This document shows positions 1 through 10,514 of a DNA stretch of 64,000 nt, piece by piece. The translations under genes were made by a program, and so were the position numbers. This stretch comes from Pseudomonas sp. MM213. Lineage in GTDB: Bacteria > Pseudomonadota > Gammaproteobacteria > Pseudomonadales > Pseudomonadaceae. The first letter of the stretch is position 1. The number at the start of each line of letters is the position of its first letter. Below the pieces are notes generated by a model. It was not told where the DNA came from, did not search any database, and worked only from the letters and a program-made list of their open reading frames with translations. Where the stretch lies: NCBI RefSeq assembly GCF_020423045.1, contig NZ_CP081943.1, positions 5,642,001 through 5,706,000 of the forward strand, given 5' to 3'.

Positions 1-86
1 CTTCCGTGCTGGCCCGTGGCGAGTCGCTGACCGCCCACGCCCGCAGCGCCGAATACCGCATCATCGACGACAAGCAGGGGAACTGA
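1..86 (+). CDS. hisD: Histidinol dehydrogenase, C-terminal end (partial)
   Basis: Only the last 27 codons are inside the window, ending at TGA 84-86. The tail reads [19 protein letters not shown] and then a short charged end. This fits the C-terminal helix of histidinol dehydrogenase, which oxidises L-histidinol to histidine in the last two steps of histidine synthesis. Identification also rests on hisC starting one base downstream, the usual hisD-hisC order in Pseudomonas. The 5' part lies outside the window. Confidence 0.8.
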   Translation, partial: SVLARGESLTAHARSAEYRIIDDKQGN

Positions 87-87
87 G

Positions 88-1140
88 ATGAGTAAATTCT
101 GGAGCCCGTTCGTCAAGAACCTGGTGCCTTACGTGCCGGGCGAGCAGCCGAAACTGGCGAAACTGGTGAAGCTCAACACCAACGAAAACCCGTACGGCCC
201 ATCGCCAAAAGCCCTGGCGGCGATGCAGACCGAGCTCAATGACAACCTGCGTTTGTACCCGGACCCGAACAGCGACCTGTTGAAGAACGCTGTCGCCCAT
301 TACTACGGCGTGCAAAGCAATCAGGTGTTCCTCGGCAACGGTTCCGATGAAGTCCTGGCGCACATCTTTCACGGTTTGCTGCAACACGATCAGCCGGTGC
401 TGTTCCCGGACATCAGCTACAGCTTCTACCCGGTCTACTGCGGGTTGTACGGCATCACGTTCGACGCGGTACCGTTGGACGAACAGTTCCAGATCAACCC
501 GGCGGATTACGCCAAACCGAACGGCGGGATCATCTTCCCGAACCCGAACGCCCCGACCGGTTGCCTGTTGGCGCTGGACGCGGTTGAGCAAATCCTCAAG
601 GCCAGCCCGGATTCGGTGGTCGTGGTGGATGAGGCTTACATCGACTTCGGTGGCGAGACGGCGATCAGTCTGGTGGACCGTTATCCGAATTTGCTGGTGA
701 CTCAGACCTTGTCCAAATCCCGTTCCCTGGCCGGCCTGCGGGTCGGTCTGGCGGTGGGGCATCCGGACCTGATCGAGGCGCTGGAGCGGATCAAGAACAG
801 CTTCAACTCTTATCCGCTGGATCGCCTGGCGAACGTCGGCGCAGCCGCCGCGTTCGAAGACCGCGAGTACTTCGACAAGACCTGCGGGTTGGTGATCGAG
901 AATCGCGAGAAGGTCGTTGCGCAACTGCAAGCCAAGGGCTTTGAAGTGCTGCCGTCAGCGGCGAACTTCATCTTCGCCCGGCATCCGCAGCACGATGCGG
1001 CGGGGCTGGCAGCGAAGTTGCGCGAGCAAGGCGTGATCGTCCGGCACTTCAAGCAGGAACGCATTGCGCAGTTCCTGCGGATTTCGATTGGCACGCCTGA
1101 ACAGAATCAGGCACTGATCGACGGCCTCGGCGACCTCTAA
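88..1140 (+). CDS. hisC: Histidinol-phosphate aminotransferase
   Basis: A 350-residue PLP-dependent class I/II aminotransferase that converts imidazole-acetol phosphate and glutamate to histidinol phosphate in histidine synthesis (cytoplasm). Visible signatures are the N-terminal [12 protein letters not shown] motif (about residues 29-40), GNGSDEV (83-89), DEAYIDF (181-187) and the PLP-binding lysine in TQTLSKSRS at K210. Length is normal for the family. The ATG at 88 follows the hisD stop by one base, with AGGGG just upstream, so the two genes are very probably co-translated. Assignment is firm. Confidence 0.96.
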   Translation: MSKFWSPFVKNLVPYVPGEQPKLAKLVKLNTNENPYGPSPKALAAMQTELNDNLRLYPDPNSDLLKNAVAHYYGVQSNQVFLGNGSDEVLAHIFHGLLQHDQPVLFPDISYSFYPVYCGLYGITFDAVPLDEQFQINPADYAKPNGGIIFPNPNAPTGCLLALDAVEQILKASPDSVVVVDEAYIDFGGETAISLVDRYPNLLVTQTLSKSRSLAGLRVGLAVGHPDLIEALERIKNSFNSYPLDRLANVGAAAAFEDREYFDKTCGLVIENREKVVAQLQAKGFEVLPSAANFIFARHPQHDAAGLAAKLREQGVIVRHFKQERIAQFLRISIGTPEQNQALIDGLGDL

Positions 1141-1154
1141 AACATCCACCAATC

Positions 1155-1252
1155 CTGTGGGAGCGAGACCGGCTTGCCGGCGATAGCGGTTTAACAGTCA
1201 ACGATGATGTTGAAAGTTATGGCCTCATCGCGAGCAGGCTCGCTCCCACAGT
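1155..1252. repeat. REP-type inverted repeat pair
   Basis: Two imperfect inverted REP arms (CTGTGGGAGCGAGAC... and ...GGCTCGCTCCCACAG) flank an AT-richer centre, between the convergent hisC and algW genes. It belongs to the 'TGTGGGAGC' variety of Pseudomonas REPs and may also end transcripts from both sides. Confidence 0.85.
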
Positions 1253-1268
1253 GGTTTTGTGTTGCGGT

Positions 1269-2429
<1,161 letters not shown>

Positions 2430-2531
2430 TAAGCACGTCCTGAGAGGTTGCAGGCGGTTAGAGACCGCCCATAATGTCGCGCATTATACGAGGCCGCGCG
2501 CGCCTCTGAACGGGATATTTAGGAGTCTTTT

Positions 2532-3290
2532 ATGGCCGTCGCCCTGAGCACCCTGGTCGAAGAAGCCGACCGTTATCTGAACAGTGCAAAGATTGCCGAT
2601 TATTGCCCCAACGGGTTACAGGTCGAAGGCCGGCCGCAGGTGATGCGCATCGTCAGTGGCGTCACGGCCAGTCAGGCGTTGCTGGATGCCGCCGTCGAAG
2701 CGCAGGCCGATCTGGTGCTGGTGCATCACGGTTACTTCTGGAAGGGCGAGAACCCGTGCATCACCGGCATGAAGCAGCGTCGGCTGAAAACCCTGCTCAA
2801 GCACGACATCAGCCTGCTGTCCTATCACTTGCCGCTGGACCTGCACCCGGAAGTCGGTAACAACGTGCAGCTCGCCCGTCAGTTGGACATCACCGTCGAA
2901 GGGCCGCTGGACCCGGATAACCTGAAGCTTGTCGGTCTGGTCGGCTCGTTGAACGAACCGGTGACGCCGCGTGATTTCGCTCGCCGCGTGCAGGAAGTCA
3001 TGGGCCGCGAGCCGCTGCTGATTGAAGGCAGCGAGATGATTCGTCGGGTCGGCTGGTGCACTGGTGGCGGTCAGGGGTATATCGATCAGGCGGTCTTGGC
3101 GGGCGTCGATCTGTACCTCAGCGGCGAGGCGTCCGAGCAAACCTTCCACAGCGCCCGGGAAAACGACATCAGCTTCATCGCCGCCGGTCACCACGCCACC
3201 GAGCGTTATGGTGTGCAGGCGCTGGGGGATTATCTGGCGCGACGGTTTGCGCTGGAGCACATCTTCATCGATTGCCCGAATCCGATTTGA
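2532..3290 (+). CDS. Nif3-like dinuclear metal-centre protein (YbgI/DUF34 family)
   Basis: A 252-residue protein of the Nif3/YbgI family, which form hexameric rings with a two-metal site. Metal ligands are visible in VHHGYFWKGEN (about residues 64-74), in the middle DLYLSGEASEQ segment, and in the C-terminal AAGHHATERYG motif (about 216-226). Family members resemble GTP cyclohydrolase I type 2 proteins, but the cellular role is unsettled, so no reaction is assigned. The ATG at 2532 has AGGAG ten bases upstream. It is divergent from algW, and the algW-Nif3-cysD order is the same as in P. aeruginosa. Confidence 0.9.
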   Translation: MAVALSTLVEEADRYLNSAKIADYCPNGLQVEGRPQVMRIVSGVTASQALLDAAVEAQADLVLVHHGYFWKGENPCITGMKQRRLKTLLKHDISLLSYHLPLDLHPEVGNNVQLARQLDITVEGPLDPDNLKLVGLVGSLNEPVTPRDFARRVQEVMGREPLLIEGSEMIRRVGWCTGGGQGYIDQAVLAGVDLYLSGEASEQTFHSARENDISFIAAGHHATERYGVQALGDYLARRFALEHIFIDCPNPI

Positions 3291-3305
3291 TTTCAACACG
3301 TCTTC

Positions 3306-3395
3306 GTAGGAGCGAGGCTTGCCCGCGAAGAACGATGACGTGGTGCGTCAGGTCTACCGCGTTATCGTTCTTCGCGGGCAAGCCTCGCTCCTACA
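3306..3395. repeat. REP-type inverted repeat pair
   Basis: Two inverted REP arms (GTAGGAGCGAGGCTTGCC and its complement) start about 15 bp after the Nif3-like gene. The arms extend through CCGCGAAGAACGAT, so almost the whole 90 bp can fold into one stem-loop. It may terminate the upstream gene. Confidence 0.85.
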
Positions 3396-3418
3396 GGGCG
3401 CGGTAGGCCCAAACGAGG

Positions 3419-3436
3419 GGGTATATTCATATACCC
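3419..3436. promoter_or_regulatory. Perfect 8-2-8 palindrome upstream of cysD
   Basis: GGGTATAT-TC-ATATACCC is a perfect palindrome in the otherwise unremarkable leader about 105 bp before the cysD start. It may be an operator or part of the promoter. CysB, the sulfur-limitation LysR activator, is the obvious candidate binder, but the match to any CysB consensus was not tested. Confidence 0.4.
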
Positions 3437-3539
3437 TTTCGATCTAGCTCGCGGCCTGATTAGAAGAGGTCGCTGTGCTAGGATTCCCCGCTCGAACACG
3501 GCCCGCTGGCCGTCCATAAGATCGTTTTCGTGAGTAGCC

Positions 3540-4457
3540 ATGGTCGACAAACTGACGCATCTGAAACAGCTGGAGGCCGAAAGCATCCACATCATCCGCG
3601 AGGTCGCCGCCGAGTTCGATAACCCGGTGATGCTGTACTCCGTCGGTAAAGATTCCGCCGTGATGCTGCACCTTGCGCGCAAGGCATTCTTCCCGGGCAA
3701 ATTGCCGTTCCCGGTGATGCACGTCGACACCCGGTGGAAGTTCAAGGAAATGTACGAATTCCGCGACCGCATGGTCGAAGAACTCGGCCTGGACCTGCTG
3801 GTGCACGTGAACCCCGATGGCGTGGCCCAGGGCATCAACCCGCTGACCCACGGTAGCGCCAAGCATACCGACATCATGAAAACCGAGGGCCTGAAACAGG
3901 CGCTCGACAAGTACGGTTTCGACGCCGCTTTCGGTGGCGCTCGCCGCGACGAAGAGAAGTCCCGCGCCAAAGAACGCGTGTATTCCTTTCGCGACACCAA
4001 GCACCGCTGGGACCCGAAAAACCAGCGTCCAGAGCTGTGGAACGTCTACAACGGCAACGTCAACAAGGGCGAATCGATCCGCGTTTTCCCATTGTCGAAC
4101 TGGACCGAACTGGACATCTGGCAGTACATCTACCTCGAAGGCATCCCGATTGTGCCGCTGTATTTCGCCGCCGAGCGCGACGTCATCGAGATGAATGGCA
4201 CCTGGATCATGATCGACGACGAACGCCTGCTCAATCACCTGAGCGACGAAGACAAGGCGCGCATCGTCAAGAAGAAAGTCCGTTTCCGTACACTGGGTGA
4301 CTACCCGCTGACCGGTGCGGTCGAGTCCGAGGCCACCAGCCTGACCGACATCATTCAGGAAATGCTCCTGACGCGAACTTCCGAACGCCAGGGCCGGGTC
4401 ATCGATCACGATGGCGCAGGCTCGATGGAAGAAAAGAAACGTCAGGGTTATTTCTAA
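3540..4457 (+). CDS. cysD: Sulfate adenylyltransferase subunit 2
   Basis: A 305-residue PP-loop ATP pyrophosphatase. With CysN it makes adenosine 5'-phosphosulfate (APS) from sulfate and ATP, the first step of sulfate assimilation. The PP-loop [10 protein letters not shown] is at about residues 34-43, followed by the family motifs [16 protein letters not shown] and [15 protein letters not shown]. Length is typical. It lies 9 bp ahead of cysNC, so the two form an operon. A long leader with an 8-2-8 palindrome precedes it. Confidence 0.97.
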   Translation: MVDKLTHLKQLEAESIHIIREVAAEFDNPVMLYSVGKDSAVMLHLARKAFFPGKLPFPVMHVDTRWKFKEMYEFRDRMVEELGLDLLVHVNPDGVAQGINPLTHGSAKHTDIMKTEGLKQALDKYGFDAAFGGARRDEEKSRAKERVYSFRDTKHRWDPKNQRPELWNVYNGNVNKGESIRVFPLSNWTELDIWQYIYLEGIPIVPLYFAAERDVIEMNGTWIMIDDERLLNHLSDEDKARIVKKKVRFRTLGDYPLTGAVESEATSLTDIIQEMLLTRTSERQGRVIDHDGAGSMEEKKRQGYF

Positions 4458-4466
4458 GGGGTTGTC

Positions 4467-6365
4467 ATGTCGCACGCATCTGATTTGATCAGCGAGGACA
4501 TCCTCGCCTACCTGGGCCAGCACGAACGCAAGGAAATGCTGCGCTTTCTGACCTGTGGCAACGTCGACGACGGCAAGAGCACCCTGATCGGGCGCCTGCT
4601 GCACGACTCCAAGATGATCTACGAAGATCACCTGGAAGCCATCACCCGCGACTCGAAAAAAGTCGGCACCACCGGCGAAGACATCGACCTGGCGTTGCTG
4701 GTCGACGGCCTGCAGGCCGAGCGTGAGCAGGGCATCACCATCGATGTCGCTTACCGCTACTTCTCCACCGCCAAGCGCAAATTCATCATCGCCGACACCC
4801 CTGGCCATGAGCAGTACACCCGCAACATGGCCACCGGTGCATCCACCTGTGACCTGGCGATTATCCTGGTCGACGCCCGCTACGGCGTGCAGACCCAGAC
4901 CCGTCGCCACAGCTTCATCGCCTCGTTGCTGGGCATCAAGCACATCGTGGTCGCCATCAACAAGATGGACCTCAATGGCTTCGACGAAAGCGTGTTCGAG
5001 TCAATCAAGGCCGATTACCTGAAGTTCGCCGAAGGCATCGCGTTCAAGCCGACCACCATGGCCTTCGTGCCGATGTCGGCGCTGAAGGGCGACAACGTGG
5101 TGAACAAGTCCGAGCGCTCGCCGTGGTACACCGGCCAGTCGCTGATGGAAATTCTCGAAACCGTCGAAATTGCCAGCGACCGCAACTACACCGACCTGCG
5201 TTTCCCGGTGCAGTACGTCAACCGTCCGAACCTGAACTTCCGTGGTTTCGCCGGCACCCTGGCCAGCGGCATCGTGCACAAGGGCGATGAAGTCGTTGTG
5301 CTGCCGTCGGGCAAGAGCAGCCGCGTGAAATCCATCGTCACCTTCGAAGGTGAGCTGGAGCATGCCGGTCCGGGTCAAGCGGTGACGCTGACCATGGAAG
5401 ACGAGATCGATATCTCTCGCGGCGACTTGCTGGTGCACGCCGACAACCTGCCGCAAGTGACTGACGCCTTCGACGCCATGCTGGTGTGGATGGCCGAAGA
5501 ACCGATGCTGCCGGGCAAGAAATACGACATCAAGCGCGCCACGACGTACGTGCCGGGTTCGATCACCAGCATCGTCAACCGCGTTGACGTGAACACCCTG
5601 GAAGAAGGTCCTGCCAGCGCGTTGCAGTTGAACGAGATCGGTCGCGTCAAGATCAGCCTCGACGCCGCCATCGCGCTGGACGGTTACGCGAGCAACCGCA
5701 CCACCGGTTCGTTCATCGTCATCGACCGTTTGACCAACGGCACCGTTGCCGCCGGCATGATCATCGCTCAGCCGTTGGCGCATGGCAGCAGCACGCACCA
5801 CGGCAAACTGGCGCACGTTGCTACCGAAGAACGCGCTCAGCGTTTCGGCCAACAGCCGGCCACCGTGTTGTTCAGCGGTTTGTCGGGCGCGGGCAAAAGC
5901 ACCCTGGCTTACGCCGTTGAACGCAAGTTGTTCGACCTGGGCCGTGCGGTGTTTGTGCTCGATGGCCAGAACCTGCGTCACGACCTGAACAAAGGTCTGC
6001 CACAGGATCGCGCCGGGCGTACCGAGAACTGGCGTCGTGCTGCGCACGTTGCGCGTCAGTTCAACGAAGCTGGTCTGCTGACCCTCGCTGCGTTTGTTGC
6101 GCCGAGTGCAGAAGGGCGTGAGCAGGCCAAGGACCTGATCGGCAAGGAGCGTCTGCTGACGGTCTACGTCCAGGCCTCGCCGACTGTTTGTGCCGAGCGT
6201 GATCCGCAAGGCTTGTACGCAGCGGCCGGGGATAACATTCCGGGCGATTCCTTCCCGTACGACGTGCCGCTGGACGCCGACCTCGTGGTCGACACCCAGT
6301 CGCTGTCGCTGGAAGAAAGCGTCAAGCAAGTGCTGGATCTGCTGCGCAAGCATGGCGCGATCTAA
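4467..6365 (+). CDS. cysNC: Bifunctional sulfate adenylyltransferase subunit 1 / APS kinase
   Basis: A 632-residue fusion. Residues about 20-440 are the CysN GTPase (P-loop [25 protein letters not shown], then two beta-barrel domains), which couples GTP hydrolysis to APS formation by CysD. Residues about 460-632 are APS kinase (CysC) with Walker [10 protein letters not shown] and the [10 protein letters not shown] segment, which phosphorylates APS to PAPS. The fusion (NodQ-like) is common in pseudomonads. It is followed 17 bp later by a strong intrinsic terminator, so the cysD-cysNC operon ends here. Confidence 0.96.
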   Translation: MSHASDLISEDILAYLGQHERKEMLRFLTCGNVDDGKSTLIGRLLHDSKMIYEDHLEAITRDSKKVGTTGEDIDLALLVDGLQAEREQGITIDVAYRYFSTAKRKFIIADTPGHEQYTRNMATGASTCDLAIILVDARYGVQTQTRRHSFIASLLGIKHIVVAINKMDLNGFDESVFESIKADYLKFAEGIAFKPTTMAFVPMSALKGDNVVNKSERSPWYTGQSLMEILETVEIASDRNYTDLRFPVQYVNRPNLNFRGFAGTLASGIVHKGDEVVVLPSGKSSRVKSIVTFEGELEHAGPGQAVTLTMEDEIDISRGDLLVHADNLPQVTDAFDAMLVWMAEEPMLPGKKYDIKRATTYVPGSITSIVNRVDVNTLEEGPASALQLNEIGRVKISLDAAIALDGYASNRTTGSFIVIDRLTNGTVAAGMIIAQPLAHGSSTHHGKLAHVATEERAQRFGQQPATVLFSGLSGAGKSTLAYAVERKLFDLGRAVFVLDGQNLRHDLNKGLPQDRAGRTENWRRAAHVARQFNEAGLLTLAAFVAPSAEGREQAKDLIGKERLLTVYVQASPTVCAERDPQGLYAAAGDNIPGDSFPYDVPLDADLVVDTQSLSLEESVKQVLDLLRKHGAI

Positions 6366-6381
6366 GCGTTAGCTGCTCATG

Positions 6382-6419
6382 AAAAACCCGCCGATGAGTG
6401 ATCATCGGCGGGTTTTTTT
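6382..6419 (+). terminator. Intrinsic terminator after cysNC
   Basis: The stem ACCCGCCGATGA / TCATCGGCGGGT has a very short loop and is followed by a run of seven T residues. It is the clear end of the cysD-cysNC transcript. Confidence 0.93.
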
Positions 6420-6437
6420 GTGTCCCAACTCGGTCAA

Positions 6438-6530
6438 CTGTGGGAGCTAGCCTGCTAGCGATTGCGGTGATTCAGGCAATAAATCTGCTGAATGTGAACC
6501 CGCTATCGCCAGCAGGCTGGCTCCCACAGT
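6438..6530. repeat. REP-type inverted repeat pair
   Basis: Inverted REP arms (TGTGGGAGCTAGCCTGCTAGCGAT and the matching GCTATCGCCAGCAGGCTGGCTCCCACA) lie between the convergent cysNC and acyltransferase genes. The second arm ends three bases from the acyltransferase stop codon. Confidence 0.85.
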
Positions 6531-6533
6531 AGG

Positions 6534-7439
6534 TCAGTGTTTATCGGGGTATTCGCGATGCATCTGCTCAAGCAGCGCATCCTTGTCTAACCAAAGCTGA
6601 TTGATCCACCCCTGAAACTGCAACCGATACTCGCCATCCTGGTCGTAGTTCTTGCCAATAAACTGCGGCGGAATCTTCAACTCCTGAAAGTGCACCACCA
6701 CGTCCGCAACGTTCCCGCATAACAGATCCCAGTACCCCGGACGCCCGCCCGGATAGTGGATGGTCACGTTGACGATCGACTCCAGCTGCTCACCCATGGC
6801 GTCCAGCACAAACGCAATGCCACCGGCCTTGGGTTTGAGCAGGTACTTGAACGGGGATTTCTGCTGCGCATGCTTGCCTTCGGTGAAGCGCGTGCCTTCG
6901 ACGAAATTGAAAATCCCCACCGGGTTATCACGAAACTTCGCACAGGTCTTGCGCGTGGTTTCCAGGTCTTTGCCTTTCTTCTCCGGGTGCTTTTCCAGGT
7001 AAGCCTTGGAATAGCGCTTCATGAACGGAAAGCCCAGCGTCCACCAGGCCAGGCCAATTACCGGCACCCAGATCAGCTCTTGCTTGAGAAAGAACTTCAG
7101 CGGCTGGATTCGACGGTTGAGCACATACTGCAACACCATGATGTCGACCCAGCTCTGGTGGTTGCTGGTGATCAGGTACGAGTGCTGATAGTCCAGCCCT
7201 TCAAGGCCGCTGAGGTGCCAGCGGGTGCGGCGGACCAGGTTCATCCAGGCCTTGTTGTTGCTGATCCAGGCTTCATGGGTATGGTTCATCAGCCAGCGCG
7301 TGAAACGCTGGGTGAGGGCGAACGGCAATACCTTGAAAATCGCTACGCAGAACAGAAACGAGCAGAGCAGAATCGTATTCAGTGCCAGCAACAACGATGC
7401 AATCACGCCGCGTGCGGCGGCAGGCAGGAAATCCAGCAT
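6534..7439 (-). CDS. 1-acyl-sn-glycerol-3-phosphate acyltransferase-like protein (YihG type)
   Basis: A 301-residue PlsC-superfamily acyltransferase. A hydrophobic N-terminal segment (about residues 10-40) anchors it in the inner membrane. The catalytic NHQSWVD (HX4D, about 93-99) and the phosphate-binding FVEGTRF motif (about 160-166) are intact. The family adds an acyl chain to lysophosphatidic acid; the YihG/YihY-like branch with long C-terminus is usually a secondary enzyme beside the housekeeping PlsC. It follows pta with no gap (pta stop 7440), so the two are probably co-transcribed, as in P. aeruginosa PA0834-PA0835. Confidence 0.85.
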   Translation of the reverse strand: MLDFLPAAARGVIASLLLALNTILLCSFLFCVAIFKVLPFALTQRFTRWLMNHTHEAWISNNKAWMNLVRRTRWHLSGLEGLDYQHSYLITSNHQSWVDIMVLQYVLNRRIQPLKFFLKQELIWVPVIGLAWWTLGFPFMKRYSKAYLEKHPEKKGKDLETTRKTCAKFRDNPVGIFNFVEGTRFTEGKHAQQKSPFKYLLKPKAGGIAFVLDAMGEQLESIVNVTIHYPGGRPGYWDLLCGNVADVVVHFQELKIPPQFIGKNYDQDGEYRLQFQGWINQLWLDKDALLEQMHREYPDKH

Positions 7440-9539
7440 TTAAACATCCAGAGGTCGGTTGGCAGCTTGAATCGCGGTCAACGCGATGGTGTACACAATG
7501 TCGTCGACTTGCGCGCCACGCGGCAGGTCGTTTACCGGTTTGCGCAGGCCTTGCAGCATCGGGCCGAGGCTGACGCAGTCGGCGCTGCGCTGCACGGCTT
7601 TGTGCGTGGTGTTGCCGGTATTCAGGTCGGGGAACACAAACACTGTGGCGCGACCGGCGACCTGACTGTTCGGCGCCAGTTGCCGGGCAACGGTTTCGTT
7701 GGCGGCGGCGTCGTACTGCAACGGACCGTCGATCAGCAGCGAATGTTGTTGTTCGTGGGCGAGCAACGTCGCCTCGCGGACCTTCTCGACCTCTTCGCCG
7801 CTGGCCGATTCACCGCTGGAATAGCTGATCATCGCCACGCGCGGCGTAATGCCGAACGCTGCTGCCGAGTCCGCACTTTGCAGGGCGATCTCGGCCAGTT
7901 CCGTGGCGCTCGGGTGCGGGTTCATCACGCAGTCGCCGTAGACCAGCACCTCTTCGGGAAACAGCATGAAGAACACCGACGACACCAGGGTGCAGCCCGG
8001 CGCGGTCTTGATCAACTGCAAGGCCGGGCGGATGGTGTTGGCGGTGGAGTGAATGACACCGGACACCAGGCCGTCGACTTCATCCAGCGCCAGCATCATG
8101 GTGCCGATCACCACGGTGTCTTCCAGTTGCTGCTCGGCCATCGGCGCGTTGAGGCTTTTGGTCTTGCGCAGCGCAACCATCGGCTCGACGTAGCGTTCGC
8201 GAATCAGGTCCGGATCGAGAATCTCCAGGCCTGGCGGCAGCTCGATATCGTGGGCACGCGCTACGGCTTCGACGTCCGCCGGTTTTGCCAGCAACACGCA
8301 ACGGGCAATGCCGCGCGCCTGACAGATTGCCGCGGCTTGCACGGTCAGCGGCTCACTGCCTTCGGGCAGCACGATGCGTTTGTTGGCGGCCTGGGCGCGC
8401 TGGATCAATTGATAACGGAACACCGCAGGCGACAGGCGCATTTCCCGTGGCGTGCCGCAACGCTGGTGCAGCCAGTTGGCGTCGAGGTGGCTGGCGACGA
8501 AGTCGGTGATGATCTCCGCACGCTCGCGGTCGTCGATCGGGATTTCCTTGTTCAAACCGTTCAGCTGGTTCGCGGTGTCGTAGGAGCCGGTGCTCACCGA
8601 CAACACCGGCAAACCGGCCTGCAAGGCGCCACGGCACAGGTCCATGATGCGCGGGTCGGGCAGGGTGTCGCTGGTCAGCAGCAGGCCGGCCAGCGGCACG
8701 CCGTTCATGGCGGCGAGGCTGACGGCGAGGATGATGTCGTCGCGATCGCCGGGCGTCACCACCAGCACGCCGGGCTTGAGCAGCTCCACGGTGTTGCGCA
8801 TGGTGCGCGCACAAATGATGATTTTGGTCATGCGCCGGGTTTCGTAGTCGCCGGCATTGAGGATTTGCGCGCCCATCAGATCGGCCACGTCGCGGGTGCG
8901 CGGCGCGTTCAGTTCCGGCTGGTACGGGATGCAACCGAGCAAGCGGAAATCCCCGCTGCGCAGCAACGGCGAATGCTCCTTGAGGCGCGAGGCGAAGGCC
9001 TCCATGCTCTCGTCGGTCTTGACCTTGTTGAGGATCACGCCGAGGACTTTCGGGTCTTTTGGCCCGCCGAACAATTGCGCCTGCAACTCCACGCGACCGG
9101 AGAGCTCGGTCAGCACTTCGTTTTCCGGTGCCGAAACCAGAATCACGTCGGCATCCAGACTCTTGGCCAAATGCAGATTGACCCGCGCGGCGTAACTGGC
9201 GCTGCGGGTCGGGACCATCCCTTCGACGATCAGCACGTCCTTGCCGATGGCCGCTTGTTGATAGAGCGTGATGATTTCTTCGAGCAGCTCATCGAGCTGG
9301 CCGTCGCCGAGCATGCGCTCGACGTGCGCCAGGCCCAGCGGTTGCGGCGGTTTCAAACCGTGGGTTCGCGCCACCAGTTCGGTGGAGCGCTCCGGCCCGG
9401 TATCACCCGGATGCGGCTGGGCAATCGGTTTGAAAAAGCCGACTTTGAGGCCGGCCCGCTCGAGGGTGCGCACCAGCCCGAGGCTGATGGAGGTCAGACC
9501 CACACCAAAATCGGTGGGCGCGATAAAAAAAGTTTGCAT
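7440..9539 (-). CDS. pta: Phosphate acetyltransferase
   Basis: A 699-residue long-form phosphotransacetylase that interconverts acetyl-CoA and acetyl phosphate. Residues about 1-190 form the P-loop-like N-terminal domain, about 200-320 the DRTGG regulatory domain, and about 375-699 the PTA_PTB catalytic domain (HSTANTIRPALQ, then MISYSSGESASG). Length matches enterobacterial and Pseudomonas Pta. No acetate kinase gene lies next to it: the upstream neighbours are a DUF3565 gene and slyD. In P. aeruginosa ackA sits at this position. The start follows a plausible ribosome site (AGAATCC). Confidence 0.95.
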   Translation of the reverse strand: MQTFFIAPTDFGVGLTSISLGLVRTLERAGLKVGFFKPIAQPHPGDTGPERSTELVARTHGLKPPQPLGLAHVERMLGDGQLDELLEEIITLYQQAAIGKDVLIVEGMVPTRSASYAARVNLHLAKSLDADVILVSAPENEVLTELSGRVELQAQLFGGPKDPKVLGVILNKVKTDESMEAFASRLKEHSPLLRSGDFRLLGCIPYQPELNAPRTRDVADLMGAQILNAGDYETRRMTKIIICARTMRNTVELLKPGVLVVTPGDRDDIILAVSLAAMNGVPLAGLLLTSDTLPDPRIMDLCRGALQAGLPVLSVSTGSYDTANQLNGLNKEIPIDDRERAEIITDFVASHLDANWLHQRCGTPREMRLSPAVFRYQLIQRAQAANKRIVLPEGSEPLTVQAAAICQARGIARCVLLAKPADVEAVARAHDIELPPGLEILDPDLIRERYVEPMVALRKTKSLNAPMAEQQLEDTVVIGTMMLALDEVDGLVSGVIHSTANTIRPALQLIKTAPGCTLVSSVFFMLFPEEVLVYGDCVMNPHPSATELAEIALQSADSAAAFGITPRVAMISYSSGESASGEEVEKVREATLLAHEQQHSLLIDGPLQYDAAANETVARQLAPNSQVAGRATVFVFPDLNTGNTTHKAVQRSADCVSLGPMLQGLRKPVNDLPRGAQVDDIVYTIALTAIQAANRPLDV

Positions 9540-9599
9540 GCGGATTCTCTAAGGGAGCATGACAAAGGTGATCATCTATAGCTGACGATCTACCGAAAT

Positions 9600-9908
9600 T
9601 CAGTCGCCAAGGTTATCGCTAACCGAGCCTTGTGCGCACCAACCGCATTCAAAGGGCTGGCCTATTTTTTCAATACGTTGCGCCGGGTCCATGACCCAGG
9701 CGCGCGATTGCCACGGCGGCTGGTGGCGCAGGTGCTGCGTGTGGCCACAGGACAGCTCGGCCACCCAATGCCCGTCCTCGTCCTGATGAAAACCTGTGAC
9801 CGTCGAGCCTGGCGCCGCATTCCGTCTGTCCGGGTTGTGTTCGCTTTCGGACGATTGCTTCGCTAAACTTGGCCTTTCTAAATTCTTATGCAAAAGGTCT
9901 CGCCCCAT
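9600..9908 (-). CDS. DUF3565 domain-containing small protein
   Basis: The conserved part reads GFHQDEDGHWVAELSCGHTQH, then HQPPWQSRAWV, and ends FECGWCAQGSV. This is DUF3565, a small cysteine/histidine-rich protein that may bind metal; its function is unknown. The upstream boundary is uncertain. No start codon lies next to the conserved block, so the reading frame is drawn from ATG 9906-9908, whose bases overlap the slyD ATG on the other strand. An ATG at 9938 is also in frame. Family members are usually near 70-80 residues, so the N-terminus here is poorly supported. Confidence 0.65.
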   Translation of the reverse strand: MGRDLLHKNLERPSLAKQSSESEHNPDRRNAAPGSTVTGFHQDEDGHWVAELSCGHTQHLRHQPPWQSRAWVMDPAQRIEKIGQPFECGWCAQGSVSDNLGD

Positions 9909-10392
9909 GCTGATCGCCGCCAATAAGGCTGTCTCCATCGACTATACCCTGACCAACGACGCTGGTGAGGTCATCGACAGCTCCGCCGGCGGCGCGCCGC
10001 TGGTCTACCTGCAAGGCGCAGGTAACATCATTCCGGGCCTGGAAAAGGCTCTGGAAGGCAAAGCAGTCGGCGACGAGCTGACCGTGGCCGTTGAACCTGA
10101 AGACGCTTACGGCGAATACGCTGCCGAACTGGTCAGCACCTTGAGCCGCAGCATGTTCGAAGGCGTCGACGAGCTGGAAGTGGGCATGCAGTTCCACGCT
10201 TCCGCACCGGACGGCCAAATGCAGATCGTGACCATTCGCGATCTGGACGGCGACGATGTCACCGTCGACGGCAACCACCCGTTGGCCGGTCAGCGCCTGA
10301 ACTTCCAGGTCAAGATCATCGCCATCCGTGACGCCAGCCAGGAAGAAATCGCTCATGGTCACGTCCATGGCGAAGGTGGCCATCACCACTGA
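9907..10392 (+). CDS. slyD: FKBP-type peptidyl-prolyl isomerase SlyD
   Basis: A 161-residue cytoplasmic FKBP-type prolyl isomerase and chaperone. The FKBP domain opens with VSIDYTLTNDAGEVIDSS, the flap-inserted IF chaperone domain occupies about residues 70-125, and the protein ends in a short histidine-rich metal-binding tail (HGHVHGEGGHHH) like that used for nickel in E. coli. The ATG at 9907 was chosen because upstream in-frame starts add residues not seen in the family. A strong terminator follows 29 bp after the stop. Confidence 0.93.
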   Translation: MLIAANKAVSIDYTLTNDAGEVIDSSAGGAPLVYLQGAGNIIPGLEKALEGKAVGDELTVAVEPEDAYGEYAAELVSTLSRSMFEGVDELEVGMQFHASAPDGQMQIVTIRDLDGDDVTVDGNHPLAGQRLNFQVKIIAIRDASQEEIAHGHVHGEGGHHH

Positions 10393-10421
10393 TTTTCTGC
10401 GCTAAGCTCAGAGAACTGGAG

Positions 10422-10443
10422 AGGCGCCCGAGGGCGCCTTTTT
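10422..10443 (+). terminator. Intrinsic terminator after slyD
   Basis: The GC-rich stem AGGCGCCC / GGGCGCCT with a two-base loop is followed by TTTTT, separating slyD from the glutathione peroxidase gene. Confidence 0.9.
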
Positions 10444-10514
10444 AGTCCGCGGCTGTCCTTGGTGGCCTCACCAAGAGGCTGTTTCGAGAAGAACACGGGA
10501 ATCTGGAGTACGTC

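Noticed and set aside
6756..9581. A 941-codon open frame on the + strand across the acyltransferase and pta genes
   Set aside because: It is fully antisense to two conserved enzymes and has no recognisable domain; a GC-skew shadow frame.
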